Below are positions 10,460-20,797 of a DNA stretch of 64,000 nucleotides, in pieces. The stretch covers positions 2,239 to 66,238 of the forward strand of contig NZ_CACWVY010000010.1 in assembly GCF_902764455.1 (NCBI RefSeq). The letters are read 5' to 3'. The stretch is from an uncultured Methanobrevibacter sp. Its GTDB lineage: Archaea; Methanobacteriota; Methanobacteria; Methanobacteriales; Methanobacteriaceae. Below the pieces are notes generated by a model. The model did not search any database. It saw only the letters and a list, made by a program, of their open reading frames with translations, and was not told the origin of the DNA. Made by a program: the position numbers and the translations under genes. Numbering within the stretch: position 1 is the stretch's first letter; every line of letters starts with the position of its first letter.

Positions 10460-11734
10460 ATGGAAATACTTAATTATTCAGAGATTGATTTAACTGAAAC
10501 TATCAAAAGATCAGAAGAAGATGTAAACAAGGTATTAGACATTGTTTCTGACATTTTAAACAATGTTAGAGTAAATAAAGATAATGCTATTAGAGAATAT
10601 ACTGAGAAGTTTGATGGTGTTACAATAGAAAATTTGAAAGTATCCAAAGATGAAATTGAAGAGGCTTATGAAACTTTGGATGATGAATTGCTTGTGGCTT
10701 TAAAGCAAGCGGCAGATAATATTGAAAAATTTCATAAAAGGCAAATTCCATCTGAGTGGGAAATGGAAGTAAATCCAGGTATTGTTGCAGGTCAAATTGT
10801 AAGGCCAATTAACTCTGCCGGATGTTATATCCCTGGAGGTCGTGCGGCTTACCCTTCATCAATATTGATGACAGTAATTCCAGCAAAAATTGCCGGTGTT
10901 AAAAAAGTCGTTTGTGTGACACCTCCACAAAAGGACGGAAAAATTTTAGATGCCATTTTGGTTGCAGCAGATATTGCAGGTGCAGATGAGATATATAAAG
11001 TCGGTGGAGCACAGGCAATTGCAGGTCTTGCATATGGTACCGAGTCAATACCTCGTGTAGAAAAAATTGTCGGTCCGGGTAATATATTCGTTACAGCTGC
11101 AAAAAAATTAGTATATGGTCAAGTAGATATTGAGTTTCCTGCAGGTCCTTCAGAAGTGCTTATATTGGCGGATTCTACTGCAAACCCTGAATTTTTAGCA
11201 ACTGACATATTAGCACAGGCAGAACATGACCCTAATGCTTCATGTTTTTTAGTAACTGATGATGAGGACCTGGCTATTAAGACAGATGAATTTGTCAGGC
11301 AGTTAACCGAGACTGCACCAAGGCGTGAAATTATAGAAGAATCATTATCAAAAAGTGGAAAAATCATTGTCACTAACACTTTTGAGGAAGCAATTTATGT
11401 TACAAATGAATATGCTCCCGAACATTTAATCATATCCACAGCTGATGATGATGAAACATTATCACACATTAAAAATGCCGGTTCAATCTTTTTAGGTGCA
11501 TACTCACCTGTTGCAGCAGGAGATTACGGATCCGGAACAAACCACGTTTTGCCTACAGGAGGCGGTGCTAAAATGTATTCCGGCCTTTCAACTGAAGCAT
11601 TTATTAAAAAGCCTACAGTTCAAAGACTTACTAAAGAGGGTCTTAAGGAGCTTTCAAAAACTTCTGTACCGATTGCGGAATATGAAGGTTTTTTTGCACA
11701 TGCAAATTCATTTAAAACAAGATTAAGAGATTAA
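10460..11734 (+). CDS. hisD: Histidinol dehydrogenase HisD
   Basis: Zinc-dependent NAD enzyme that oxidises L-histidinol in two steps to L-histidine, the last reactions of histidine synthesis. The 424 residues match the family. Motifs include [72 protein letters not shown] (zinc site region), [10 protein letters not shown] and [19 protein letters not shown] near the end. It is probably co-transcribed with ilvD (7-nt gap), an unusual pairing of two amino-acid pathways. hisB is 34 kb away in this window, so the his genes are dispersed here. A stem-loop and T-run follow the stop codon. Confidence 0.96.
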   Translation: MEILNYSEIDLTETIKRSEEDVNKVLDIVSDILNNVRVNKDNAIREYTEKFDGVTIENLKVSKDEIEEAYETLDDELLVALKQAADNIEKFHKRQIPSEWEMEVNPGIVAGQIVRPINSAGCYIPGGRAAYPSSILMTVIPAKIAGVKKVVCVTPPQKDGKILDAILVAADIAGADEIYKVGGAQAIAGLAYGTESIPRVEKIVGPGNIFVTAAKKLVYGQVDIEFPAGPSEVLILADSTANPEFLATDILAQAEHDPNASCFLVTDDEDLAIKTDEFVRQLTETAPRREIIEESLSKSGKIIVTNTFEEAIYVTNEYAPEHLIISTADDDETLSHIKNAGSIFLGAYSPVAAGDYGSGTNHVLPTGGGAKMYSGLSTEAFIKKPTVQRLTKEGLKELSKTSVPIAEYEGFFAHANSFKTRLRD

Positions 11735-11735
11735 A

Positions 11736-11771
11736 TAAGGATTTGATTTTTAATCCTTACATTTTTTTTTT
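11736..11771 (+). terminator. Stem-loop terminator after hisD
   Basis: Arms TAAGGATT (11736-11743) and AATCCTTA (11752-11759) form an 8-bp stem with an 8-nt loop, followed directly by a run of T at 11762-11771. Confidence 0.7.
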
Positions 11772-11936
11772 AAACGATTTTTTTTGATAAGTTTTACTAG
11801 AATTATTTCTTAATATTTGATTTTAAAAGACATTTTCAATATTTTAACATATATTTATTAAACATTAAAAATAAACTAAAATTATAATGAAAATTTATCA
11901 TTATTATTAATTTTTACAAACCTAGAGGTGAATAAT

Positions 11937-13256
11937 TTGCAAGGTTTATTAAACGATTGGAGAAGAACTAACTACGCTAACCAATGCAATTCCGAAATTG
12001 CAGGCAGTGATGTTACTGTAATGGGTTGGGTACATGAAATCCGTGATTTCGGTGGAATCATGTTCGTTATCCTCCGTGATGTGACCGGTAGAGTTCAAAT
12101 AACTGCTCCAAGCAAAAAAGTTGACGAAAAAATTATGGAAGAATTAAGAGAATTAAGAAAAGAATCAGTTGTTGCAATTAAAGGTATGGCTCAGGAAGCT
12201 CCTAAAGCTCCAAATGGTGTTGAAATTTTACCAAAAGAAGTTAAAGTTCTAAACTTAGCTAACCAACCTTTACCAATGGATCCAACTGAAAAAGTTAAAG
12301 CTGGAATTGATACAAGATTAGATTCAAGATTCTTGGATATCAGAAAAGAAAATGTTTCAGCTATTTTCAAAATTAAAGGTCAAATGTTCCATACCATAAG
12401 AGATTTCTTCTATGATAATGGATTTTTTGAAATTAACACTCCTAAACTTGTAGCATCCGCTACTGAAGGAGGAACAGAATTATTCCCGATTATCTACTTT
12501 GAAAAAGAAGCATTTTTAGGCCAATCTCCACAATTGTACAAACAGATGATGATGGCTAGTGGAATGGATAAAGTATTTGAAATCGGTCAAATTTTCAGAG
12601 CAGAAGAGCATGATACCTTAAGACACTTAAATGAAGCTGTTTCCATCGATGCTGAAGCTTCATTCATGGATGATGAAGATGTAATGAACATCTTAAATGA
12701 CATGCTCGTTAATGTAATTACCGATATCAACAATAACTGTGCCGATGAATTGGAAATCTTAGGTCATGAAATTGAAGTTCCGCAAAAAAGATTCCCACAC
12801 GTAACTTACGATGAAGCTTTAGAAATCGTAAATGCCGGTGATGTTGAAATGGAATGGGGAGAAGACTTATCCCGTGAAGCTGAAAAAGTTTTAGGAGATG
12901 CTATGGGCGGATTTTATTTCTTAACTGAATGGCCATCTGAAATCAAACCGTTCTATGTAATGCCTAAGGAAGGAGACGAAAAATACTCTCACGCTTTCGA
13001 TTTAATGTACAATAACCTTGAATTGTCTTCAGGTGCTACCCGTGTACACCAGCACGATTTACTTGTAAAACAAATCGAAGAAAGAGGATTAAACCCGGAC
13101 GGATTTGGAAGCTATCTTAAAGCATTTGAATACGGTATGCCTCCTCATGCAGGTTGGGGTGTAGGTGCTGACAGGTTAACCATGGTACTTACCGGCGCTG
13201 AAAACATCCGTGAATGTGTACTCTTCCCAAGAGACAGACACAGACTAACCCCTTAA
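11937..13256 (+). CDS. aspS: Aspartyl-tRNA synthetase AspRS, probably non-discriminating
   Basis: Class II synthetase that charges tRNA-Asp. An N-terminal OB-fold anticodon-binding domain (about 1-110) is followed by the catalytic domain with motif 2 ([16 protein letters not shown]) and motif 3 ([15 protein letters not shown]). I place the start at TTG 11937 because GAGGTGA at 11925-11931 is a strong ribosome-binding site at normal distance. The GTG at 11928 lies inside that site and would add only three residues. In the anticodon domain the sequence reads GWVHE, with His where tRNA-Asp-specific archaeal enzymes have Trp, and Pro (APKAPNG) in the region where they have Lys. Both changes are associated with enzymes that also charge tRNA-Asn. 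That would imply tRNA-dependent amidation by GatCAB. Confidence 0.93.
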   Translation: MQGLLNDWRRTNYANQCNSEIAGSDVTVMGWVHEIRDFGGIMFVILRDVTGRVQITAPSKKVDEKIMEELRELRKESVVAIKGMAQEAPKAPNGVEILPKEVKVLNLANQPLPMDPTEKVKAGIDTRLDSRFLDIRKENVSAIFKIKGQMFHTIRDFFYDNGFFEINTPKLVASATEGGTELFPIIYFEKEAFLGQSPQLYKQMMMASGMDKVFEIGQIFRAEEHDTLRHLNEAVSIDAEASFMDDEDVMNILNDMLVNVITDINNNCADELEILGHEIEVPQKRFPHVTYDEALEIVNAGDVEMEWGEDLSREAEKVLGDAMGGFYFLTEWPSEIKPFYVMPKEGDEKYSHAFDLMYNNLELSSGATRVHQHDLLVKQIEERGLNPDGFGSYLKAFEYGMPPHAGWGVGADRLTMVLTGAENIRECVLFPRDRHRLTP

Positions 13257-13277
13257 TACTTTCTTTTTTGGATTATT

Positions 13278-14480
13278 ATGGATGAATATGAGATAGCTGT
13301 TATTGGCGGAGGTCCTGCAGGAATCATGGCGGCTATTGCTGCCAGTCAAAATTCCTCAAATGTGATATTGCTTGAGAAAAACTCCTCTTTGGGACGAAAG
13401 CTTCTTATGAGCGGAGGTGGAAGATGCAATATTACAAACCAAAAACCAATTAAAAAGCTATTGAATGTTTATCCTCAAAAAAACTTTTTAAAACACTCTT
13501 TTTTTACATTTACAAATGAAATGTTACTCTCAATTTTTGAAGATAAGGGATTGAATTTCATTGAAGAAGATGATAACAGAATATTTCCCGAAAGTGAAAA
13601 ATCCAAAGATGTCTTAAATATTTTAACTGATTATCTTGATAGTGTTGTTATAAGTTATAACTTAGAAGTTAAAAGTATCGAAAGGGGATTTATTATAAAT
13701 GATAATATAAAGGCAGATAAGGTTATTGTCGCAACTGGAGGAATTACCTATCCTCAGACCGGCTGCAGTCCTGACAACTATTTTTTAACCTCACAGCCTG
13801 TAACCGATATAAAATATGGTCTTGCTCCATTAATCACTAAAAAAGATCTCTCATCCATTGCGGGAATTACTCTTTTTGATGTGGTTGTAAGTTATAAGAA
13901 ACATAAAGTGAAAGGCAATGTTTTGTTTTCTCATGTTGGCCTGACCGGTCCGGCAATCATAAATTTAAGCAATGAAATTTCAGAAGTTTTAACTTATAAC
14001 TTATTAGAAAACGAACCAAAACTAGACTTTGAAATAGCTATTGATTTGTGCCCGAATTTATCACGTGATGATTTGCACGAAAAGTTTAACAGCGATTTTC
14101 AGCTTAAGGGAAAAACAATGCTTAAAAATTATCTGAAGATGTTTCTGACAAACAGTTTCATTGAATTCTTTTTAAACGAGATAAATTTGGATGGTGAACT
14201 GCAGCTGTCAAGAGTCAACAAAAAAAGTAAAAATCGTCTGATTGAAAATTTAAAAAGGTTTACATTTGAAATAACAGATTTCAATAAGGATTTGGCAAAA
14301 GTTACAATTGGCGGTGTTGATTTGGATAATATTAATCCAAAAACAATGGAGTCAACATTAATCCCCAACCTATATTTTGCAGGGGAAGTTTTGGATTTGC
14401 ACGGTCCTACCGGTGGCTATAACTTAAAAATCGCTTTTTCAACAGGTTATCTTGCGGGAATGTCTGCCAGTGAAAAATAA
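13278..14480 (+). CDS. NAD(P)/FAD-dependent oxidoreductase, HI0933/BaiN-like family
   Basis: Predicted soluble flavoprotein of 400 residues. The N-terminus has the dinucleotide-binding fold IAVIGGGPAGIMAA followed by the family motif GRKLLMSGGGRCNITN. Further motifs are NRIFPESEKS, KVIVATGGITYPQTG, FSHVGLTGPAIINLS, and at the C-terminus TIGGVDL, NLYFAGEVLDLHGPTGGYNL and AFSTGYLAG. All are typical of the YhiN/HI0933 family. Characterised relatives reduce bile-acid intermediates or are of unknown function, so the substrate here cannot be inferred. It begins 21 nt after aspS on the same strand and may be read through from it. The ATG is preceded by T-rich sequence with no clear ribosome-binding site. 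Confidence 0.88.
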   Translation: MDEYEIAVIGGGPAGIMAAIAASQNSSNVILLEKNSSLGRKLLMSGGGRCNITNQKPIKKLLNVYPQKNFLKHSFFTFTNEMLLSIFEDKGLNFIEEDDNRIFPESEKSKDVLNILTDYLDSVVISYNLEVKSIERGFIINDNIKADKVIVATGGITYPQTGCSPDNYFLTSQPVTDIKYGLAPLITKKDLSSIAGITLFDVVVSYKKHKVKGNVLFSHVGLTGPAIINLSNEISEVLTYNLLENEPKLDFEIAIDLCPNLSRDDLHEKFNSDFQLKGKTMLKNYLKMFLTNSFIEFFLNEINLDGELQLSRVNKKSKNRLIENLKRFTFEITDFNKDLAKVTIGGVDLDNINPKTMESTLIPNLYFAGEVLDLHGPTGGYNLKIAFSTGYLAGMSASEK

Positions 14481-14562
14481 TTTTTGAAGTTATCTATTAA
14501 TTTTAACATTTACTTTCAAAATATCAAAATATTTAACATATATTTAATTCAAAAATTAAATC

Positions 14563-15192
14563 ATGACAGACAAAATGTTCATGGGTGCATCAACTAAACA
14601 AGGTCTCGATATTGCCAACAAAAGTAGAGAGATTATCCGTGGCCTTATTGGTGATGATGTCAAAGATTTGAAACCTATAGAAAGAGACATCGTTGAAAGG
14701 ATTGTTCATTCAACTGCAGATCCTGAATATGCAAAATTAGTGAAAATGAGTCCTGATTTTGTAGATGCAGCTATGGCGTCCCTTAAAAATAAAGAAACTA
14801 TTTTAACTGATATTAACATGGTTAAATATGGTATTACAAGGTATGAGGGTGAAGTTGAATGTTATATCAAAAACGAAGAAGTTGTTAAAATAGCTAAAGA
14901 GCATCAGATTACAAGAGCTGCCGCTGCCATGAGATATGCTGCACAGAATGACTTTGAAGGTATTGTAGTTTCAGGTAATGCTCCGACTGCTGTTTTTGAA
15001 GCTATGGATTTATACCAGAAAGGTGAAATGAATCTTAAAGCTATTGTAGGAGTTCCTGTTGGTTTTGTAGGAGCCGCTGATTCTAAAGAGGCACTGCATA
15101 ATTCAAATATTCCAAATATTATTGTTGAGGGACCAAAAGGCGGAACACCAATTGCTGTAGCTTGTGTAAATTCCTTAATTCAACATTTGTAG
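14563..15192 (+). CDS. cbiC: Cobalt-precorrin-8 methylmutase CbiC
   Basis: Catalyses migration of the C-11 methyl group to C-12, giving cobyrinate, in anaerobic corrinoid synthesis. The 209 residues fit CbiC/CobH. His49 in ERIVHSTADPEYA matches the conserved catalytic histidine of the family. The C-terminal half has VVSGNAPTAVFEAMDL and AIVGVPVGFVGAADSKEAL, the substrate-binding loops. A TATA-like element (AACATATATTTAA) lies about 25-30 nt upstream of the ATG, which has no clear ribosome-binding site and may be leaderless. hemL follows after 9 nt, so two tetrapyrrole genes are adjacent. Confidence 0.94.
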   Translation: MTDKMFMGASTKQGLDIANKSREIIRGLIGDDVKDLKPIERDIVERIVHSTADPEYAKLVKMSPDFVDAAMASLKNKETILTDINMVKYGITRYEGEVECYIKNEEVVKIAKEHQITRAAAAMRYAAQNDFEGIVVSGNAPTAVFEAMDLYQKGEMNLKAIVGVPVGFVGAADSKEALHNSNIPNIIVEGPKGGTPIAVACVNSLIQHL

Positions 15193-15201
15193 AGTGATAA
15201 A

Positions 15202-16476
15202 ATGTATTCCGAAGAATTGTTTAATGAATCCAGAAAGTATTTCCCGGGAGGAGTAAATTCTCCAGTCCGTGCTTTTAAGCCTTATCCGTTTTTCGTTAAA
15301 AGTGCTGGAGGATCTAAACTCACTGATGTGGATGGAAAAACTTATATTGACCACTGTTTAGCTTATGGTCCTTTAATTTTAGGTCATGCAGACCCTAAAG
15401 TTGTAAGAGAAGTTTCCAATCAATTGACTATTGGAACTGCATACGGTACTCCTACTGAAAATGAAATAACTCTTGCAAAAGAGGTAGTTGACAGAATTCC
15501 TTCTGCTGAAATGGTAAGATTTGCAAATAGTGGAACTGAAGCTACCATGAGTGCAATCAGGCTTGCAAGAGGTTTTACAGGCAGGGATAAAATTGTCAAG
15601 TTTGAAGGAGCTTATCACGGAGCTCATGATTATGTGCTTGTGAAAGGCGGTTCCGGAGCAGCTACACTTCCTGACTCTCCCGGAATTCCTGAAGACACTA
15701 CAAAAAATACTTTATCCGTTCCGTTCAATGATGAAGAAGCTTTAACAGAGTTAATTGAAAAAGAAGGTGAAAACATTGCTTGTATAATCATGGAGGTTGT
15801 AATGGGCAATGTTGGTTGTATTGAACCAAAACCTGGATTTTTAGATTTCATTAGAAAAATAACTGAAGAAAATGGAATTGTATTAATATTTGATGAAGTA
15901 ATCACAGGTTTTAGAGCATCACGCGGTGGGGCTCAGGAGTATTATGGTGTCACTCCCGATTTAACAACTCTCGGTAAGATTGTTGGAGGAGGGCTTCCGA
16001 TGGGTGCCTTTTGTGGTAAGGCGGAAATTATGGAACTGATTGCACCTCAAGGTCCGGTGTATCAGGCAGGTACATTTTCAGGTAATCCTGTATCTGTACA
16101 GGCAGGTATTTCCACATTAACACAACTCGATGATGCATTTTACAAAGAGCTTGAGCGAAAAGGTAATTACCTGAGAGGAAATATCAAATCCATAATCGAA
16201 GATGAAGAATACAACATTCAACCTGTCGGTCTTGCATCTATGTTTCAAATTTATTTCAATCCTGCACCTGTATATAATTATGCTGATGCTCAGGAATCAG
16301 ACAGAAAGAAATTCCTGAGATACTTCAAGGCATTGTTAAAAGAAGGTGTATTCATTCCACCATCTCAATTTGAATGTAATTTTATTTCAAATGCTCATAC
16401 AATGGAGGATTTACAGAAAACCTCAGATGCAATTGAAATTGCTTTAGAGATGGCATTTAAAAAATCAAGAAGGTAA
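15202..16476 (+). CDS. hemL: Glutamate-1-semialdehyde 2,1-aminomutase HemL
   Basis: PLP enzyme that converts glutamate-1-semialdehyde to 5-aminolevulinate, the committed precursor of all tetrapyrroles (sirohaem, F430, cobamides). The 424 residues are full length. Motifs are [12 protein letters not shown] near the N-terminus, [41 protein letters not shown] (PLP-ring Asp) and [16 protein letters not shown] with the Schiff-base lysine. The ATG has a GTGAT site (gagtgataaaATG) and lies 9 nt after cbiC. The next gene starts 4 nt after its stop, so cbiC, hemL and the signal peptidase form one tight plus-strand unit. Confidence 0.96.
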   Translation: MYSEELFNESRKYFPGGVNSPVRAFKPYPFFVKSAGGSKLTDVDGKTYIDHCLAYGPLILGHADPKVVREVSNQLTIGTAYGTPTENEITLAKEVVDRIPSAEMVRFANSGTEATMSAIRLARGFTGRDKIVKFEGAYHGAHDYVLVKGGSGAATLPDSPGIPEDTTKNTLSVPFNDEEALTELIEKEGENIACIIMEVVMGNVGCIEPKPGFLDFIRKITEENGIVLIFDEVITGFRASRGGAQEYYGVTPDLTTLGKIVGGGLPMGAFCGKAEIMELIAPQGPVYQAGTFSGNPVSVQAGISTLTQLDDAFYKELERKGNYLRGNIKSIIEDEEYNIQPVGLASMFQIYFNPAPVYNYADAQESDRKKFLRYFKALLKEGVFIPPSQFECNFISNAHTMEDLQKTSDAIEIALEMAFKKSRR

Positions 16477-16480
16477 TACA

Positions 16481-16906
16481 ATGGATATAGACTTTAAAGA
16501 AATAGCATCTTATGCAATTATTCTTATTATAGTGTTGATTGCCGCTCAGCACTTGAATGTAGTAGTTTCTGGCAGTATGGAACCTGCGTTTTACAGAGGA
16601 GATATTGTTCTAGTTCAAAAAGCGGATTTTCTAGGCCTTCATGAATTCGATCCTAAGGATGTTAAAGTAGGTGATGTGGTTGTTTATGATGCGGCATGGT
16701 ATAACCAGCCTGTTATTCACAGGGTAATAAACATTACAAATATCAACGGAACTACGATGTATATGATTAAGGGGGACAATAACAATGCTCCCGATCCCTA
16801 TTATGTAAAGGCAGATCAGATTAATGAGAAGGTAGTCACACTTGGAGATAATTTGATTGTCATTCCAAAAGTTGGTTATCTTTCCCTATGGTTAAGAGGT
16901 TTATGA
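16481..16906 (+). CDS. Type I signal peptidase, archaeal/ER type (S26B)
   Basis: Membrane-anchored protease that removes signal peptides from secreted proteins. One N-terminal transmembrane helix (about residues 8-25) is followed directly by the catalytic serine in SGSMEP (Ser32). The second conserved box has His80 (PVIHRV) instead of the bacterial lysine, which is diagnostic of the archaeal/ER Ser-His type. KGDNNNAPDP (Asp99, Asp105) supplies the conserved acidic box. At 141 residues it is compact but complete, with a second hydrophobic stretch at the C-terminus. It sits between hemL and argS with gaps of 4 and 16 nt. The many secreted proteins in this window are plausible substrates, which is an inference. 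Confidence 0.9.
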   Translation: MDIDFKEIASYAIILIIVLIAAQHLNVVVSGSMEPAFYRGDIVLVQKADFLGLHEFDPKDVKVGDVVVYDAAWYNQPVIHRVINITNINGTTMYMIKGDNNNAPDPYYVKADQINEKVVTLGDNLIVIPKVGYLSLWLRGL

Positions 16907-16922
16907 TTATTAAGGTGAGTTA

Positions 16923-18623
16923 ATGTATTTTGAAATTGAAAAACAAGCTATTGACGCTATTAACAAGGCATTAGATAAATATGATGAAGAAATTGACAGG
17001 AATTTTAGATTAGATTTCCCACCAAACCCTGAATTGGGGGATTTGGCAAGTACCATAGCTTTTGCTTTAACTAAAAAATTAAAAACTTCTCCTCCGGAAG
17101 TTGCAAAGGATTTAGTTGACAAAATAGAAGTTCCTGAAATTTTCTCCAAAGTCCAGAACTTTGGTCCTTATGTAAATTTCTTCATTGACTATTCAAAATT
17201 CTCTAAATTGTTATTGGAAAAAGTTGATGAAAATTATGGTCAGCTTCCAGCTTATGATGAAAAAATTGTATTGGAACATACTTCAGCAAATCCTAATGGT
17301 CCTCTTCACATAGGACACATCAGGAACTCAATTTTTGGAGATTCACTTACAAGACTATTAAGATTAGCAGGAAGAGATGTCATAACTCAATATTATGTTA
17401 ATGATATGGGAAGACAGATTGCTATTATCGTATGCGGTATAACTGAATGCGGCCTGAAAATTGAAGACTACGAAGGCGATAAGATTGACCATAAAATCGG
17501 AAAACTCTACTTCGATGCAAATAAGGCCGTTGAAGAAGATGAAACATTGAATGCTAAAGTGGATGAATTAATCCAAAAATATGAGGAAGGTTCTGATGAA
17601 GAATTAAATAAAGTCTTTGAAGACGTTGTGTCCAAATGTATTTCAGGAATGAAAGAATCACTTTTAAGAATGAATATTGTGCACGATGACTTTGTCTGGG
17701 AAGGTCAGTTTGTCAGAAACGGTGAAGTCGATGAACTTGTACATTTCATCCAAAGAGAAGGTTTCACCCGTGAAAATGATGTATTATACATTGATTTGAC
17801 TGACTTTAACATTGAAAAAGAGTTTGTTTTACGCCGTTCCAATGGAACATCACTTTATTCCACTCGTGATTTGGCTTATCATAAATACAAAGCTACTTTA
17901 GGCGATACTGTTCTTGATATTTTAGGTTCAGACCATAAATTGGCTGCAAAACAAATCAAAATTATTTTTGAAGAAATCTTAAGACAGGAAGCTCCTGAAG
18001 TAATCTTTTATGAATTCATTACACTTCCTGAAGGTTCAATGTCAACCAGAAAAGGAAAATTTGTATCTGTTGATGAATTGATAGATGAAGCAGTTTTAAG
18101 GGCACATGATGAAATCAAATCAAGAAATCCTGATTTGTCTGAAGAAGAAATTGCACCAATGGCTGAAGAAATTGGTGTGGGTGCTATAAGATTCTTCATT
18201 GCAAAATTATCTCCTGAAAAACACTTGACATTCAAATGGGATGAAGCTTTAAGCTTTGAGAGAGGCTGTGCTTCAATTCAATATGCACATGCAAGAGCAT
18301 GCAAATTACTTGAAAAATCAGGTAAAGACATTGCCAGTCTGAAAGTTGCTGATGACTGGATTCCTAATGATGCAGAACAGGATTTAATCAGACAAATAGC
18401 TAAATTCCCACAGGTAGTTGAGGATTGTGCCAACAAGAAAAGAGTTCACAATATCACACAGTACTGTCAAGATTTAGCCGGTTCATTCAACAAGTTCTAC
18501 AAATCAGAACAAGTAATCGGATCTGAAATAGAAGATACAAGATTAATTTTAGTTGACAGGGCTAAAACTACTATAAAAAATGCTTTAGATATTTTAGGTG
18601 TCTCTGCACCTCAAAAAATGTAG
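16923..18623 (+). CDS. argS: Arginyl-tRNA synthetase ArgS
   Basis: Class I synthetase charging tRNA-Arg. The 566 residues comprise an N-terminal additional domain (about 1-110), the catalytic Rossmann fold with the HIGH motif (GPLHIGHIRNSIFGD, about residue 125), a KMSKS-like loop (GSMSTRKGKFVSVDEL) and a C-terminal DALR-type helical anticodon-binding domain (about 440-566, with IQYAHARACKLLEKSG). The start follows an AAGGTGAG ribosome-binding site. It is the last gene of the cbiC-hemL-signal peptidase run, and a terminator hairpin overlaps its stop codon. Confidence 0.96.
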   Translation: MYFEIEKQAIDAINKALDKYDEEIDRNFRLDFPPNPELGDLASTIAFALTKKLKTSPPEVAKDLVDKIEVPEIFSKVQNFGPYVNFFIDYSKFSKLLLEKVDENYGQLPAYDEKIVLEHTSANPNGPLHIGHIRNSIFGDSLTRLLRLAGRDVITQYYVNDMGRQIAIIVCGITECGLKIEDYEGDKIDHKIGKLYFDANKAVEEDETLNAKVDELIQKYEEGSDEELNKVFEDVVSKCISGMKESLLRMNIVHDDFVWEGQFVRNGEVDELVHFIQREGFTRENDVLYIDLTDFNIEKEFVLRRSNGTSLYSTRDLAYHKYKATLGDTVLDILGSDHKLAAKQIKIIFEEILRQEAPEVIFYEFITLPEGSMSTRKGKFVSVDELIDEAVLRAHDEIKSRNPDLSEEEIAPMAEEIGVGAIRFFIAKLSPEKHLTFKWDEALSFERGCASIQYAHARACKLLEKSGKDIASLKVADDWIPNDAEQDLIRQIAKFPQVVEDCANKKRVHNITQYCQDLAGSFNKFYKSEQVIGSEIEDTRLILVDRAKTTIKNALDILGVSAPQKM

Positions 18624-18656
18624 ATGAGTATAACTCATCTTTTTATTTCTTTTTTT
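18622..18656 (+). terminator. Terminator overlapping the argS stop codon
   Basis: AGATGAGT (18622-18629) pairs with ACTCATCT (18633-18640) around a 3-nt loop, followed by a T-rich tract to 18656. It ends the plus-strand block; the following genes are on the other strand. Confidence 0.75.
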
Positions 18657-18727
18657 AAATTCTAATTTTTCTGCAAATATATTAATATTCAACTGTATTA
18701 ACACAAAAAATTAAAAAAAATAAAGAT

Positions 18728-19261
18728 TTAATCCACATAGTGGATGTAGTCTTCTTTTCTTGGTAATGGTTCAGGTGCTTCCATATCCGGATATCCTAAA
18801 ACAACGTGGCCGATTCCTTCATAACTTTCAGGAATTCCACATTCTTTCAGCAATCCTTTTCCTTTCTCGGATGCAAATTCCTCACGTGCTCTGTGAATCC
18901 AGCAGCTGCCAACACCGATTGCATGAGCTGCATTAACTAAAACAGTCAAAACGCTTGAGCCGTCTTCAACATATGTTGGAATTTCACTGTCTGCAAGAAC
19001 AATCAGCAGTGTTTTTGCACCATAGAACGGATCCATATCTTCAGGCATTTCCATTGGGAAATAACTTCTGTTCCATTCTGAAAACTCCTTGATGGTTTCA
19101 GGATTTTGAATAACTACAATTTTAGGAGATTGAAGGCCTCTTGCAGTTGGGGCATATGTTCCTGTTTCTAGAATTATTTTTAACTCTTCGTCGGTTATCT
19201 GTTCGTCTTTAAATTTACGTATGCTTCTTCTTGTTTTTAAATCTTCTATTGTTTTGTTCAT
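18728..19261 (-). CDS. Nitroreductase-family FMN oxidoreductase
   Basis: Predicted cytosolic FMN-dependent NAD(P)H oxidoreductase of 177 residues. The N-terminus has the typical TRRSIRKFKDEQITDEEL with the FMN-phosphate-binding Arg-Ser-Ile-Arg, then LETGTYAPTARGLQSPKIVV. The C-terminal half has NAAHAIGVGSCWIHRA and GIGHVVLGYPD, the second FMN-binding stretch. The natural substrate is not predictable; relatives reduce nitro compounds, quinones or flavins. It lies 70 nt downstream of the MATE exporter gene on the same strand, so exporter and reductase may be co-transcribed, which would fit a detoxification role (inference). Confidence 0.88.
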   Translation of the reverse strand: MNKTIEDLKTRRSIRKFKDEQITDEELKIILETGTYAPTARGLQSPKIVVIQNPETIKEFSEWNRSYFPMEMPEDMDPFYGAKTLLIVLADSEIPTYVEDGSSVLTVLVNAAHAIGVGSCWIHRAREEFASEKGKGLLKECGIPESYEGIGHVVLGYPDMEAPEPLPRKEDYIHYVD

Positions 19262-19331
19262 ATTAAATCCTCGCAGATTTTTAATTATTGTCTTTTACGG
19301 TAAAGCTGAAAGCAGATGTTGGAATGAGCTA

Positions 19332-20702
19332 TCAAACTTCATTTTTCTGATTTTTTATTAATTTATTGATGTAGAGTTCAATACATGCATAACATATTAG
19401 AGAACCGATTCCGCCGCCTAAAAGCATTCCGCAGTAAATTCCGAATTCGCCCATATTGAATGTAAATCCTAAAAGGTATGCAAAAATTAACACAAGTATG
19501 AATTCTCTGAATGCTGTTAGGAAAAATGATATTGTTCCTTTTCCAACACCCTGGAACACATTTCCCGCACTTGCTCCAAAAGGAACGTATAATATGAATA
19601 AGCACATTATCTGCAGGAAATTAGCAATTAATGGGGCCAGTTGTGAACTGGACTCGGAATATGAAAATGCAAGTGCAATCTGATTTGAAAAGACATATAA
19701 TATTATGCAAACGATTATTGAAGCTATCAGAGCTACTTTAACTGCATATCTTGCTACTATTCTTAAGTTTTCGTATTTTTTTGCTCCGAATGCAACTCCT
19801 GAAACTGAAATTGCTGCAGTTCCAACCCCTATTGCCGGAACCATTCCAATGTTAATTATTCTCCAGCCGGCTGTATAGACGGCCACTGATACCGGTCCTG
19901 ACACTATTGTAAGCATGTAGTTTACAAATATTGTTAAAACTGAAAGCACTAACTGTTCTAAGCTTGCCGGAATACCTACAACTAAAATATCCTTATACAT
20001 TCCAAGGTCATTGTGGAAATCTTTACGGTTATAGGAAAGGTATGTGTCCTTTTTGACAAATATCCAGTAAAGCATTACAAGTAAACTTATAAGAGGTCCC
20101 AGTACTGTTGCCAATGCTGCTCCCTTTATTCCCATTCCTAAAAGATAGATGAATATTGGGTCTAGAATCATGTTGATTATTGCAGCCAGAGCTATTGGTA
20201 TTGTTGCTCTTTTGATGTCTCCCTCTGCTCTGAATGCTCCTCCTACGATTGGGGGCATTAAAAGTCCAAATGTTCCAACAAATATGATAAATCCATAGTC
20301 CATTGCATAGTTAATTACACTGCTTGCACCCATCATAATGAGCATAGGCTTCATAAATGCCAGAAAGATTGCTGAGACGACTAATGAAAATATTAAGCTT
20401 AAAATGAGGTTGTGGATTGCGGCATTATTTGCTGAGGCCTTATCTTCTGCACCGATGTATCGTGAAATTAGGGAGTTGCCTCCTGCTCCTATTCCATTTC
20501 CAAATCCGACTAAAATCATAAAAAGTGGAGTAATGTATCCCAGAGCGGCCAAAGGGTCTGCACCTAGTCCTGCTACCCAAATACTGTCAATGATATTATT
20601 TACTAAAATTAAAAACATACTTCCAATGATTGGAAATGACAGTTTGTTGATGGCTTTTTTAGGATCTCCTGTTATCATTTCAATATTTTCAGTTTTTCCC
20701 AT
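19332..20702 (-). CDS. MATE-family multidrug/cation antiporter
   Basis: Integral membrane exporter of 456 residues with about twelve hydrophobic helices in two related halves. The N-terminal half has INKLSFPIIGSMFLILVNN and GADPLAALGYITPLFMI, and then GIGAGGNSLISRYIGAED, the typical MATE loop with Gly-rich and Arg-Tyr residues. The second half repeats the pattern (GPVSVAVYTAGWRIINIGM). It carries cation-driven export of an unknown substrate. The gene stands head-on to the preceding minus-strand reading frame only by a 95-nt gap and precedes the nitroreductase. No clear regulatory site was seen upstream. Confidence 0.9.
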   Translation of the reverse strand: MGKTENIEMITGDPKKAINKLSFPIIGSMFLILVNNIIDSIWVAGLGADPLAALGYITPLFMILVGFGNGIGAGGNSLISRYIGAEDKASANNAAIHNLILSLIFSLVVSAIFLAFMKPMLIMMGASSVINYAMDYGFIIFVGTFGLLMPPIVGGAFRAEGDIKRATIPIALAAIINMILDPIFIYLLGMGIKGAALATVLGPLISLLVMLYWIFVKKDTYLSYNRKDFHNDLGMYKDILVVGIPASLEQLVLSVLTIFVNYMLTIVSGPVSVAVYTAGWRIINIGMVPAIGVGTAAISVSGVAFGAKKYENLRIVARYAVKVALIASIIVCIILYVFSNQIALAFSYSESSSQLAPLIANFLQIMCLFILYVPFGASAGNVFQGVGKGTISFFLTAFREFILVLIFAYLLGFTFNMGEFGIYCGMLLGGGIGSLICYACIELYINKLIKNQKNEV

Positions 20703-20797
20703 ATTATGCCTCTCTTGTATAAATTCAAGTGTTAATATAATGTTTTTGAAAAATCAGTTAAAAAAATAAAAAATAGGATTAATTGAATATCAATTAA

